A stretch of DNA of 64,000 bases from contig NW_003314285.1 in NCBI RefSeq assembly GCF_000143415.4, positions 469,469-533,468 of the forward strand. The letters are read 5' to 3'. The stretch comes from Selaginella moellendorffii (lineage: Eukaryota > Streptophyta > Lycopodiopsida > Selaginellales > Selaginellaceae). The notes beneath the pieces are model-generated. The model had not been told where the DNA came from. It saw only the letters and a program-made list of their open reading frames with translations, and ran no database searches. Shown here one piece after another: positions 22,823 to 30,879 of the stretch (position 1 is the stretch's first letter; each line of letters opens with the position of its first letter). Position numbers and translations under genes: made by a program.

Positions 22823-24488
22823 ATGACGGCATTCTTGCGCCCCGGGGCGAGTAGCGGCTGGAGCATCGGGTCCGGATTTGGGGCGCCATCGCGAAATTCC
22901 AGCTCCGGCGTCTCCATGCGCGCCACGAATCGGGTATGTTCTTGGATTTGCAGCGATGTCTGGAGCGATACTCTTCTGTCTTTCCAGCCCGACGAGGATT
23001 CTGCCAAGGAGAAGGCGGTCTTTGCTCCGCCAAGCACCATGCCTGAGACCCCGGCAGAGTGGAAAGGGTGGGAGGAGAAGCGAATCCAGGAAGAGATTAT
23101 TTCCAAGCAGGGTATTTCGATTCGTCGGCGGCCCCCGACTGGACCTCCGACTCACGCTTGCGGGCCGTTTGATTTTAAACTCCAGAACGAAGGAAATACT
23201 CCTCGAAACATCCTCGAAGAGATTGTGTGGAACACAGAGCGAGAGGTCACAGAGGTATTCTATTCTTTTTCTTTCAATGGTCGTTTTCTCTTTACTGGAT
23301 GTAGATGAAGGAGAAGACGCCGTTGGGTGCTTTGCATAAAGCTTTACCAGCTGTTGATCCTCCGCGGGACTTTATAGGTGCTCTAAAGGCGAGGAAGGCT
23401 GAGACGGGATTGCCAGGACTTATTGCCGAAGTGAAGAAGGCATCCCCGAGCAAAGGAGTCATCCAGCCCGACTTTGATCCGGTAAGGTTGCGGAGCTGTG
23501 AGCAAGCGTGTGTGATAGATGGTTTCCAGTTTTGTGTCGCAGGTGCGTATTGCAAGAGGATATGAGAGAGGTGGAGCGGCATGTCTCAGCGTTTTGACGG
23601 ACACCAAATATTTCCAGGCAAGTTCTTAGACGTGGTTTTGTTTGTCTCTCAAAACTATGGTTTTTCAGGGGAGCTTTGAGAACTTGAAGGCCATTCGTGA
23701 AGCCGGGGTTCAGGTATCAAACGAGCTTGACTTTTCCAGTTGACATGTATGATGTGCTGTTGCAGTGCCCGTTGCTGTGCAAGGAATTCATTATTGATGC
23801 CTGGCAACTCTACTATGCTCGAATTAAAGGTGCTGATGCCGTTCTTTTGATTGCTGCTGTGCTTCCGGATCAGGATCTATTATACATGACAAAAATTACG
23901 AAAGCTCTCAAGATGGCTGCACTTGTTGAGGTATAAGCACTCCTATCCTTTTGCATGGTTCTCATATGGATTATATGGATTGTACATTTCAGGTTCACAA
24001 TGCAGTGGAAATGGATCGTGTGCTACGTCTTCCAGGGATACAAATGATTGGGATAAACAACAGGAACTTAGGTGAGTCGGGTTCAATGTTCTATTCGAAA
24101 CTTAATGGAGTTCGCGTAGAAAATTTCGAGGTTGACATCACGAACACTGAGAGTTTGCTACAAGGAGTGAGGAGCGGAATCATTCGGGAGAAAGAGATTC
24201 TTGTATTGTTTTATTCTCGTGCTTGAGTTTATTCTAATGATCGTTTGGGCAGGTTGTTGCTGAGTCCGGACTCTCCACACCGGACGACATAGCGCTTGTT
24301 CAAAATGCTGGAGTTAGTGCGGTAAGTGTTGCGGTATTTTTGTGAAGTCCTATGCAATGTAAACAAATTCGCAGGTACTCGTCGGAGAGTCGCTGGTGAA
24401 GCAAGACGATCCGGCAGCTGGTATTGCAAGCCTTTTTGGAAAGGATGTCAGTAGAGCAGCTCAGAAGAATGAAACAATCTTCGTATAA
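22823..24488 (+). CDS. Indole-3-glycerol-phosphate synthase (tryptophan pathway)
   Basis: Nine exons keep phase and give 412 residues: 22823-23254, 23305-23481, 23543-23617, 23669-23713, 23766-23930, 23993-24071, 24120-24202, 24253-24321, 24375-24488. The enzyme closes the indole ring from CdRP. Motifs along the barrel are [13 protein letters not shown] (substrate lysine), [57 protein letters not shown] and VLVGESLVK. The first 100 residues are Ser/Arg-rich and fit a plastid transit peptide. Intron 3 (23618-23668) starts with GCAAGT instead of GT. A decayed copy of the last two exons lies at 29.1 kb. The CCHC gene starts 60 bases after the stop. Confidence 0.95.
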
Positions 24489-24548
24489 TAAGCAAACGAT
24501 CGGAAGTTTGGAACGATTTTCCGCTTTAGGGTTTATGCTCTGCTCGAG

Positions 24549-25441
24549 ATGGTGAGCAAGAGGCAGAGGCTTGCAAAGAAGCGCTTTCATGGCGATTCCG
24601 ATGAAGCCCAAGTTTCAGAGGAGGAACCCAAGAAGGTGGTGCCAGCCGCAGCAAAGTCCAAACAGCAGCTCAAGAAGAAACCAAAGAAGTTGAAGACGCA
24701 TCCTCTTCGAGTTCCTGGAATGAAGCCTGGGGAAGGATGTTACATTTGCAAGGGAAAGGACCACATTGCGAAGACGTGTCCGAAGAAAACAGAGTCTGAA
24801 AGCAAGAAGGTAAGCAAATTGTTTCAGTTCATTTCACAAAAACTCGATTTTTCAGGTGTGTCTTCTATGCCGAGAGCGTGGGCACACTCTCAAGCATTGC
24901 CCGGCTGGAGATGTCAAGGACAAGGAAGCTAAGTTTTGCTATAACTGTGGTGAAACAGGACACAGATTAGCTCATTGTTCGCAACCTCTCAAGGAAGGTA
25001 AACAAGTCCTACCTAGTTTTGAAAGAAAAACTATACAAATGTATTTTCGTTATGTTTCCCAGGGGGTACTTCGTTCGCAGATTGTTTCCTCTGCAAGAAG
25101 AAAGGTCACATAAGCAAGAATTGTCCAAGCAACACTCGTGGAATCTATCCAAAGGTACGTGAATGCTGCTTAAGTTCGGGACAGACTTCACTGGGACTGT
25201 TCCAGGGTGGATGCTGCAAGTTATGCGGCGAGGTCACTCATCTAGCCAGGGATTGCCCGACGAAAACCAAGGCACAGAAGCCTAGATTAAAAATAAGTGA
25301 GTACTGAGTGCAGTTTAGATCCAATCCAAACTCACCTTTTACGACTTTGCAGGCAAGGATGTGGCCCAAAGCGGCGAGAAGCGTACTGTTTTTAAAAGCG
25401 GCGATGATCTAGAGGACGACTTTGGAGAACTAGAAGCATAG
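24549..25441 (+). CDS. CCHC zinc-knuckle protein (ZCCHC9-like)
   Basis: Five exons give 224 residues: 24549-24809, 24856-24997, 25063-25154, 25206-25296, 25353-25441. After a basic N-terminus rich in Lys (about 1-55) five zinc knuckles follow: CYICKGKDHIAKTC, CLLCRERGHTLKHC, CYNCGETGHRLAHC, CFLCKKKGHISKNC and CKLCGEVTHLARDC. The end is acidic (DDLEDDFGELEA). Proteins of this layout bind single-stranded RNA and are linked to ribosomal RNA maturation in animals; the plant role is an inference. A broken copy is found at 29.36-30.0 kb. Confidence 0.9.
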
Positions 25442-25520
25442 TGTAAGCGTTCGTTCTTAAATATCTAACAAGCTCCCAGATTACTAACTGGGAACTCTTC
25501 ACATCCCGTGCTAAGCGCCC

Positions 25521-25957
25521 TCAACTGCACACACATGTGAACGTGAAAAAGCAGCACCCTCGAATGGAGGTTCGATTTTCGAGAGGGTTCTCCTGTTCCA
25601 TGAAGCGAGCAGCGTGTCCCTTCTTCATGCCGTAACGGGTGCTCAAGACGGACGAGCTGCCCCTGCGGAGATCGGCCAAAGTCTTTCCAGTTGCCTCCAA
25701 GGCGTCTGCGTACTGGAAAAGCCCGCGATCATCTAAGAAAGCTCTCAGCTCCAAGGCATTCTGCAACGACATCGTGAATTGGGTAGGCCAAGTTGATGCT
25801 TTGTACTTACTTGCTGCTGTTTAGTGAGGCCGAGAGATTTCATATCGTTCTTGGTCATGGACTTGAGCGAGTGGACGTCGTCGTAGCCATTTGTGGTGAA
25901 GACCTTACTGCTTCCCGCGAGAACACCGTTGCCAAGGTACTCCTCGAGAGTCTGCAT
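25521..25957 (-). CDS. Small SAM-like repeat protein, copy A
   Basis: Two exons, 25811-25957 and 25521-25760, joined in phase 0 across a 50-base intron, give 128 residues from MQTLEEYL. The product has two SAM-like halves: GYDDVHSLKSMTKNDMKSLG in the first, and LRAFLDDRGLFQYADALEAT then TRYGMKKGHAARFM in the second. SAM domains usually mediate protein pairing. The true gene may start further upstream: minus-strand text at about 26106-26200, which also survives in copy B, could be another exon, but I could not join it in phase. The gene converges with the CCHC gene, 79 bases between the stops. Copy B at 30045-30498 is almost identical in protein. Confidence 0.6.
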
Positions 25958-26246
25958 TTCGTGCTTATCCGTGAACCTCCTGACTCGTTTTTAAACTCTA
26001 ATCTGACGCCTTGGCAACAGTGTTTCATACTCTTCAAAGTCGCTTGTAGTGCTTAGCTCACCTTGAGATTTCTTAAAGGTATTTGCGAGTTGTTGTCAAC
26101 CTTGGACTTACTTGCTCGTTATCCCTCTCAATCCTCGACTTGAGAGATTGGATGACTTCGTAGCCTTCTCAAAATCCTTCACTTTGGAATGCAAGTACGC
26201 CGAATAAACTCGTTCCTATTTTATTTTGAACGGGCCAAAGTGAAAG

Positions 26247-26579
26247 CTAGTGACAGGATTTTCCACAGAGTGGCACGAACTTGGTTACATTGACGCAGCC
26301 CTTCTGGAGCTCTTGGCTGCACAGGCATGGCAGAGGAAATCGCAAGAGGCTCGAGCAGCACTCGTTCAACACGCCGCTCCTCAAGCTCCCGAAAACCTCT
26401 CGCTGGTTTTGGGACGAAAGCGAGTGCAGTGCCTTGACAATCCTCTTGGAGCATCCAGAAGCCTCGGCCGAGACACTCTTACCATCACACCTTGCGGCAC
26501 GGGCATACCCACAGCTTAACAGCGCCGCAGCCACCACCACCACCACCACCATCGTCCTCAACATCATCATCATCACCAT
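26247..26579 (-). CDS. Cysteine-rich secreted protein A (divergent pair)
   Basis: An intronless frame of 110 residues. It starts with Met- and Val-runs (MVMMMM, VVVVVV) that form the core of a signal peptide ending near GYARA. The mature part has eight or more Cys in the order C..C..CC..C.C..C..C..C (ECCSSLLRFPLPCLC, KGCVNV, LCGKSC). The spacing recalls lipid-transfer-type eight-Cys proteins but with a different end. It is a paralogue of the plus-strand gene at 26861, which shares the CC...CLC...LCG.(S/E)C frame. The Met and Val runs are written by CAT and CAC microsatellites on the plus strand. Confidence 0.65.
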   Translation of the reverse strand: MVMMMMLRTMVVVVVVAAALLSCGYARAARCDGKSVSAEASGCSKRIVKALHSLSSQNQREVFGSLRSGVLNECCSSLLRFPLPCLCSQELQKGCVNVTKFVPLCGKSCH

Positions 26580-26602
26580 CTCTCTCTCTCTCTCTCTCTC
26601 TC
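26524..26602. repeat. Compound microsatellite (CAC)n (CAT)n (CT)n
   Basis: CAC repeats at about 26531-26550, CAT repeats at about 26562-26576 and a CT run at 26579-26602. The first two lie inside the signal-peptide codons of the minus-strand secreted protein and the CT run lies in its leader. Confidence 0.85.
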
Positions 26603-26860
26603 ACTCAGTTTGAGCATCCACATTTTTTTCTTCCTTTCTTATTGTTCCTGCCAGAACAGTTGGCGCGCACTCTCTGAGCATTCACATTTTTTCTTCCTTT
26701 TCTATAGTTCCACCCAGGAATTGACGAACACTTGGAGCGCTCTGCGTGACACATGTCCGAGAAGCACCATTACTTCACTTCACAGAGATAAGCTTCTCCC
26801 CTCTTTTCTCATTTCTTCTTTCACTTGTTGGCATCGCATCGCAGTGCCTAGAGTTTGGAG

Positions 26861-27193
26861 ATGAAGAGTGTGTTCTCCATCCTTCTCGTCACAGGCTTGG
26901 CTGTTCTCCTTGCGGATGCGCAAGGGAGGGACTGCAACAAGGCCGAGATCGTCGACCTGGCAACGCGGTGCTCCAATGGCTTACTTGGCGCGCTCGAGCC
27001 GCTACCACGCGTAATTGGTTCGACGACCGATCTGTGGCCTGCATTCCAGTTGGTTGGCCGCCTCCTCCAGAGCTGCTGTGGCACTTTAGTGGTGAGTTAC
27101 AACACGAGCTGCTTGTGTTCTCCTAGCGTCTCTTCTGGCAATTGCTGTGTGGATGTGAAGAGCTGGGTAAATCTGTGTGGGAGAGAGTGTTAG
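26861..27193 (+). CDS. Cysteine-rich secreted protein B (divergent pair)
   Basis: An intronless frame of 110 residues from the ATG at 26861. The signal peptide is MKSVFSILLVTGLAVLLADA. The mature part starts QGRDCNKAEIVDLATRC and has SCCGTLVV, SCLCSP, GNCCVDV and LCGREC. Sequence order and Cys positions match the minus-strand gene at 26247-26579, so the pair arose by an inverted duplication and now shares one promoter region of about 280 bases. The last codons of this gene and its 3' flank are also found, inverted, near 28.9-29.06 kb. The biochemical role is unknown; lipid binding or defence are only guesses from the Cys pattern. Confidence 0.65.
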   Translation: MKSVFSILLVTGLAVLLADAQGRDCNKAEIVDLATRCSNGLLGALEPLPRVIGSTTDLWPAFQLVGRLLQSCCGTLVVSYNTSCLCSPSVSSGNCCVDVKSWVNLCGREC

Positions 27194-27359
27194 TTAGCTT
27201 GGAGCTATGGTGTGGCTCCATTGCAAGAAAAATAATTTTTAAAAAACACACAAACTCATATGGAACAATGAGCTTGTAAACCAAACAGCAGTGATTGCTT
27301 TGCTTGAGTTGATCTTTCTGGGAGACTTGTTTGCCAGAGGACTTGCTAGAAGATCGTCC

Positions 27360-27915
27360 AGGTATATAAGCTCCACGAATTCCATTACTAGGAGAATAAT
27401 AGTAATTATCCAAGTTTCTCAATTACTTTGCGGCACAAATGTCTTAAGATTCTTGTCAGCTGTTGTCATGGCAGGAGTTTTTGCTGTGGACCCAGAGCTG
27501 TCTCGGATTACGCTGCTAATCCCGCCACCACCAACGCGAGCTTCTTCACTTTCACTGCCTTTCGCGGCAATGTCACAGCTGCGTCAGGAGCTTTCATCTT
27601 CTTCTAGTCAGGCTCGGTCAATCCCCCACACATCCATCCCCAGGCCTTAGAGCTCCTCTATTTGTTAGAGGGCTCGCTCACCGTTGGCCTGGTGGACACC
27701 ACCAACAAGCTCTTCGTCCAGAAGCTCGAGATGGGCAACATATTCGTCCACTTCCAATTCAATGATGGACAGTATGCGGCAAAGGCCATCTCGGTGTTTG
27801 GGCTCCAATGCTGGCACCGTTTCCATCCCCGCCACCATCCTTGTGTTGGGCATCGACGATCAGATCATTCAAGGGGAGCAGTGGCACCATCCAGACGCTC
27901 AAGAATGCCCTCACA
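27360..27915 (+). pseudogene. Germin-like pseudogene, plus copy
   Basis: Reads in parallel with the intact germin-like gene at 37533. Matches are the GGTATATAAG core promoter at about 27360, GVFAVDPEL, the Asn-Ala-Ser-Phe block (now out of frame), LTVGLVDTTNKLFVQKLEMG and VHFQFNDGQ. About 85 bases are missing where the intact gene encodes the VKKASLAEFPGLNGLG stretch, the segment encoding FPKG before VHFQ is gone, and there are in-frame stops and shifts. The metal-binding histidines survive only as DNA (ACATCCATCC) in a shifted frame. Confidence 0.8.
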
Positions 27916-27999
27916 GCATAAAAAGCTGCCAAGAAAAATTGCGAAGAAGTACTGGCTTGTGTCTCCTGATTTTGTTTTTGGTCTGGAAGTGCGGGAAAA

Positions 28000-28395
28000 T
28001 CGAGTGTTTTTACTCTGCTGCCCCTAAGAGCCTGGACAAGAAATTTTCCCTTCCAAGCGCTTTCAGTTTCAAGCCTGCCAATTTCATTTGCCGGTTTAAG
28101 CATATTCGCATTTGTTGAAAATTAACGGCTCCTCTAGCTAGTCAAGTTTGTCATGAACGAAACTTATTTATCAAAGCCAGAAACAACTAATGTCTCTTCA
28201 TTAACTTGCTTTTGCAACGCAACTATGAGTTCTCCCAGCTCATTTTATGTTTTACAGGCAGATATTTCTACACGATCAATATTTCTCTATAATGCAATCT
28301 GTTTTATCTCGAGTCAATGTGTTAGTCAACATTTGATCAACGTTTTTATGAAAGGAAATATAATAATTGAGGAAAGCTAAACCTCTTCACCATTG
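28000..28395. other. Intergenic, nothing recognised
   Basis: About 400 bases between the plus germin-like pseudogene and the tRNA-like fragment. No feature seen. Confidence 0.4.
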
Positions 28396-28535
28396 TCATT
28401 GTTGTAGTAGTATACTGGTAAATATTTCTGCCTGTCATGTGGGCCATCCGAGTTCGATCCCAGAAACGGTGATGCTCCCATTTTCTAGCTCTTTTTCATA
28501 ATGATCGTGCTCACTCGGAACCAGTGTTGCAAAAT
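28396..28535 (+). pseudogene. tRNA-Asp / PPR 5'-end fragment, copy 1
   Basis: About 28396-28471 is a degenerate tRNA-Asp: a GTAGTAGTATACTGG D-arm, GCCTGTCATG anticodon arm with GTC, and GTTCGATCC T-loop. It is followed by GTGCTCACTCGGAACC and TTGCAAAATGCTCCC, which match the first codons of the PPR gene at 38.2-40.6 kb. The tRNA acceptor ends no longer pair well. The fragment faces the germin-like fragment on its right. Confidence 0.7.
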
Positions 28536-28790
28536 GCTCCCGGATTGACTGAGCTTGACTGGAAGAAGAGCCTGGCCACGGAGATGCCGAGACCACCCAG
28601 AGCTGCGAATTCTGCGAGTGATGCCTTCTGCACCATGAAAGCTCCTGCTGGAGGGCTGAGTTCGCTGTGAAAGCCAGTGACAGTGAAGAAGCTCGCGTTC
28701 GTGGATGCAGAATCAGCAGCGTAATCCGGGTCTGTGGCAAAAACTCTTACCACAACAATAGCAAGAAGAAGATCACTAGCGAAGACATTG
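28501..28790 (-). pseudogene. Germin-like pseudogene, minus copy (5' part only)
   Basis: The minus strand reads VFATDPDYAADSASTNASFF, TVTGFHSELSPPAGAFMVQK, ASLAEFAALGGLGISVARL and then breaks off before the metal-binding box. A TATAAAAG core (minus) lies near 28870-28880. The 3' two thirds of the gene are missing, replaced by the tRNA-Asp/PPR fragment. Confidence 0.8.
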
Positions 28791-29102
28791 GCGCCACAAA
28801 CAAGTTATATGCTCACTCAAGACTAGGAAAGGAAGCTCTTTGAGCTAATACCCCTACGCATGGAATTCTTGGAGCTTTTATACCCGCGTTATTCCCCTGT
28901 CAAACAAGTCTCCCAGAAAGATCACCTCAAGCAAAGAGACCACCTTTGTTTGATCTACAAGCCCATTTGGTTCATCCACTGTTCCATACAAGTTTGTGTG
29001 TGCTTGTTTTTGCGATGGAGCCACAGCAGCTCTACACATCCACTTAGTGAGTGAGGAGCGAAATCATTTGGGGGAAACAGATTCTTGTATGTGTCATTCT
29101 CA

Positions 29103-29340
29103 TTCTTAAGTTTGTTCTAATGATCGTTTCAGATTGTTGCAGAGTCTGGACTCTCCACACCAGATGACATAGCACTTGTTCAAAATGCTGGAGTTAGTGC
29201 TGCTGGTCTTTTCGTGAAGTTTTATGCAATGTAAACGAATTCATAGGTACTCGTCGGGAGAGTTGCTGGTGAAGCAAGACGATTTGGAAGCCGATATTGT
29301 TTGGAGTGGAGCAGCTCAGAAGAATTCGCATAATAAGCCG
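29103..29340 (+). pseudogene. Remnant of IGPS exons 8 and 9
   Basis: Text matching 24228-24488: GTTGCAGAGTCTGGACTCTC, CACACCAGATGACATAGC, CAAAATGCTGGAGTTAGTGC and then GTACTCGTCGG. The splice AG upstream, the donor and the frame of the last exon are damaged, and the FGKDVS part is deleted. Confidence 0.85.
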
Positions 29341-29353
29341 TACGATTTTTAGG

Positions 29354-30006
29354 GTTTATATGCTGAGCAAGAGGCATCGATTCCGATGAAGCCCAAGAGG
29401 AACCCATGCCAGTCGCAAAGTCCAAACAGCAAACCAAAGAAGTTGCCTCTTCGAGTTCCTGGAATGAAGCCTGGGGAAGGACGTTACATTTGCAAGGGAA
29501 AGGACCACAATGCGAAGACGTGTCCGAAGAAAACAGTGTCAAGAAGGTTAGCAAATTCTTTCAGTTCATCTCACAAAAACTCGATTTCTCTATGCCGAAC
29601 ACTCTCAAGCATTGCCGGGCTGGGGATGTCAAGGACAAGGCAGCTAAGTTTGCTATACCTGTGGACACAGACTAGCTCATTGTTTGCAACTCTCAAGGAA
29701 GGTAAACAAGTCCTATCTAGTTTTGAAAGAAAAATGATACAAATATATTTTCTTTATGTTTCCCAGGGGGCACTTCGTTCGCAGATAGTTTCCTTTGCAA
29801 GAAGAAAGGTCACATAAGCAAGAATTGTCCAAGCAACACTAGTGTAATCTTCTAGCCAAAGATTACCCACCGAAAACCAAGACACACAAGCCTAGATTAA
29901 AAATAAGGGAGTTCAATCCAATCTCACCTCTTACGACTTCGCAGTGGCCCAAAGCGGCGAGAAACGTAATGTTTTTAAAAGCGGCGATGAATTTAAGAAG
30001 CATAGT
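29354..30006 (+). pseudogene. Broken copy of the CCHC zinc-knuckle gene
   Basis: Collinear with 24543-25441 but with deletions and frameshifts: the Lys-rich start is shortened, knuckle 2 lost its first half, knuckle 3 lost its GETGH codons, knuckle 5 is missing and the last exon is shortened. The spliced product cannot be restored in one frame. Confidence 0.85.
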
Positions 30007-30044
30007 GTAAGCGCTCGTTCTTAAATATCTAGCAAGCTCCCAGA

Positions 30045-30498
30045 TTATCGATTGCTCACATATGTGAAATTGAAAAGGCAGCACCCTCGAGAAGTGAATT
30101 TCGGATCACCCAGAGGGTTCTCCTGTTCCATGAAGCGAGAAGCGTGTCCCTTCTTCATGCCGTAACGTGTGCTCAAGACGGACGAGCTGCCCCTGCGGAG
30201 ATCGGCCAAAGTCTTTCCAGTTGCCTCCAAGGCGTCTGCGTACTCGAAGAGCCCGTGATCATCTAAGAAAGCTCTCAGCTCCAAGGCATTCTGCAACGAC
30301 ATCACGAATTCGGTAGGACAAGTAAAGCTTTGTTGATGCTTGTGTACTTACTTGCTGCTGTTTAGTGAGGCCGAGAGATTTCATATCATTCTTGGTCATG
30401 GACTTGAGCGAGTGGACGTCGTCGTAGCCATTTGTGGTGAAGATCTTACTGCTTCCCGCGAGAACACCATTGCCAAGGTACTCCTCGAGAGTCTGCAT
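30045..30498 (-). CDS. Small SAM-like repeat protein, copy B
   Basis: Two exons, 30352-30498 and 30045-30290, phase 0, give 130 residues. Over the first 112 or so residues it differs from copy A (25521-25957) by only a few changes (V to I, R to H, Q to E, A to S); the C-terminal 20 residues differ more because of a small indel. The frame and both splice sites are intact although the IGPS and CCHC copies in the same duplicated block have decayed. Minus-strand text at 30785-30855 matches the possible upstream exon of copy A and keeps EGYKDIQSLKSRIER open. No recognised role beyond SAM-type pairing. Confidence 0.55.
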
Positions 30499-30879
30499 TT
30501 GGTGCTTTTCCTAGGTAGGATCCATAAACCTTCTAACTCGTTTTTAAACTAAAATCTGACGCCTTGCAATAGTGTTTCATACTATTCAAAGTCGCCATTT
30601 TTACTTGTTCCACCAGATGAATTGTCTGCTCTTGTGGAGCCCCAAAATTGTCAGACTCGTAACTCACCTTGAGATTTCCTAAAGGTATTTGCTAGAACAA
30701 TTGTAAGCAGCTGTATTGGGATCACAACTTTGGAGATCTCAGCTGCAAACAGCTAATGTTAATATTTTTATCAACCTTGGACTTACTCACTCGTATCCTC
30801 TCAATCCTTGACTTGAGAGATTGAATGTCTTTGTAGCCTTCTCAAAAACCACTTTGGAGTGGAAGTAACCTGAAAGCAG

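Larger units (their letters stand above)
27150..29060. repeat. Inverted duplication carrying two germin-like pseudogenes
   Basis: The plus text at about 27150-27380 (end of the Cys-rich gene B, then CTTGAGTTGATCTTTCTGGG, AGACTTGTTTG, then the TATA core) recurs as reverse complement at about 28870-29060 (CAAACAAGTCTCCCAGAAAG, ATCACCTCAAGCAAAG). The two germin-like remnants lie inside, facing each other. Confidence 0.75.
24228..30870. repeat. Direct segmental duplication (two copies)
   Basis: Copy A is about 24228-26210 and copy B about 29103-30870, same orientation and same gene order: IGPS end, CCHC gene, SAM-like gene and its upstream flank. Between them lie the Cys-rich pair and the inverted germin-like remnants. 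Coordinates given span both copies and the spacer. Confidence 0.85.

Noticed and set aside
22936-22957. Apparent GT...AG intron in IGPS exon 1
   Set aside because: Only about 20 bases long, too short to splice, and the frame reads through.
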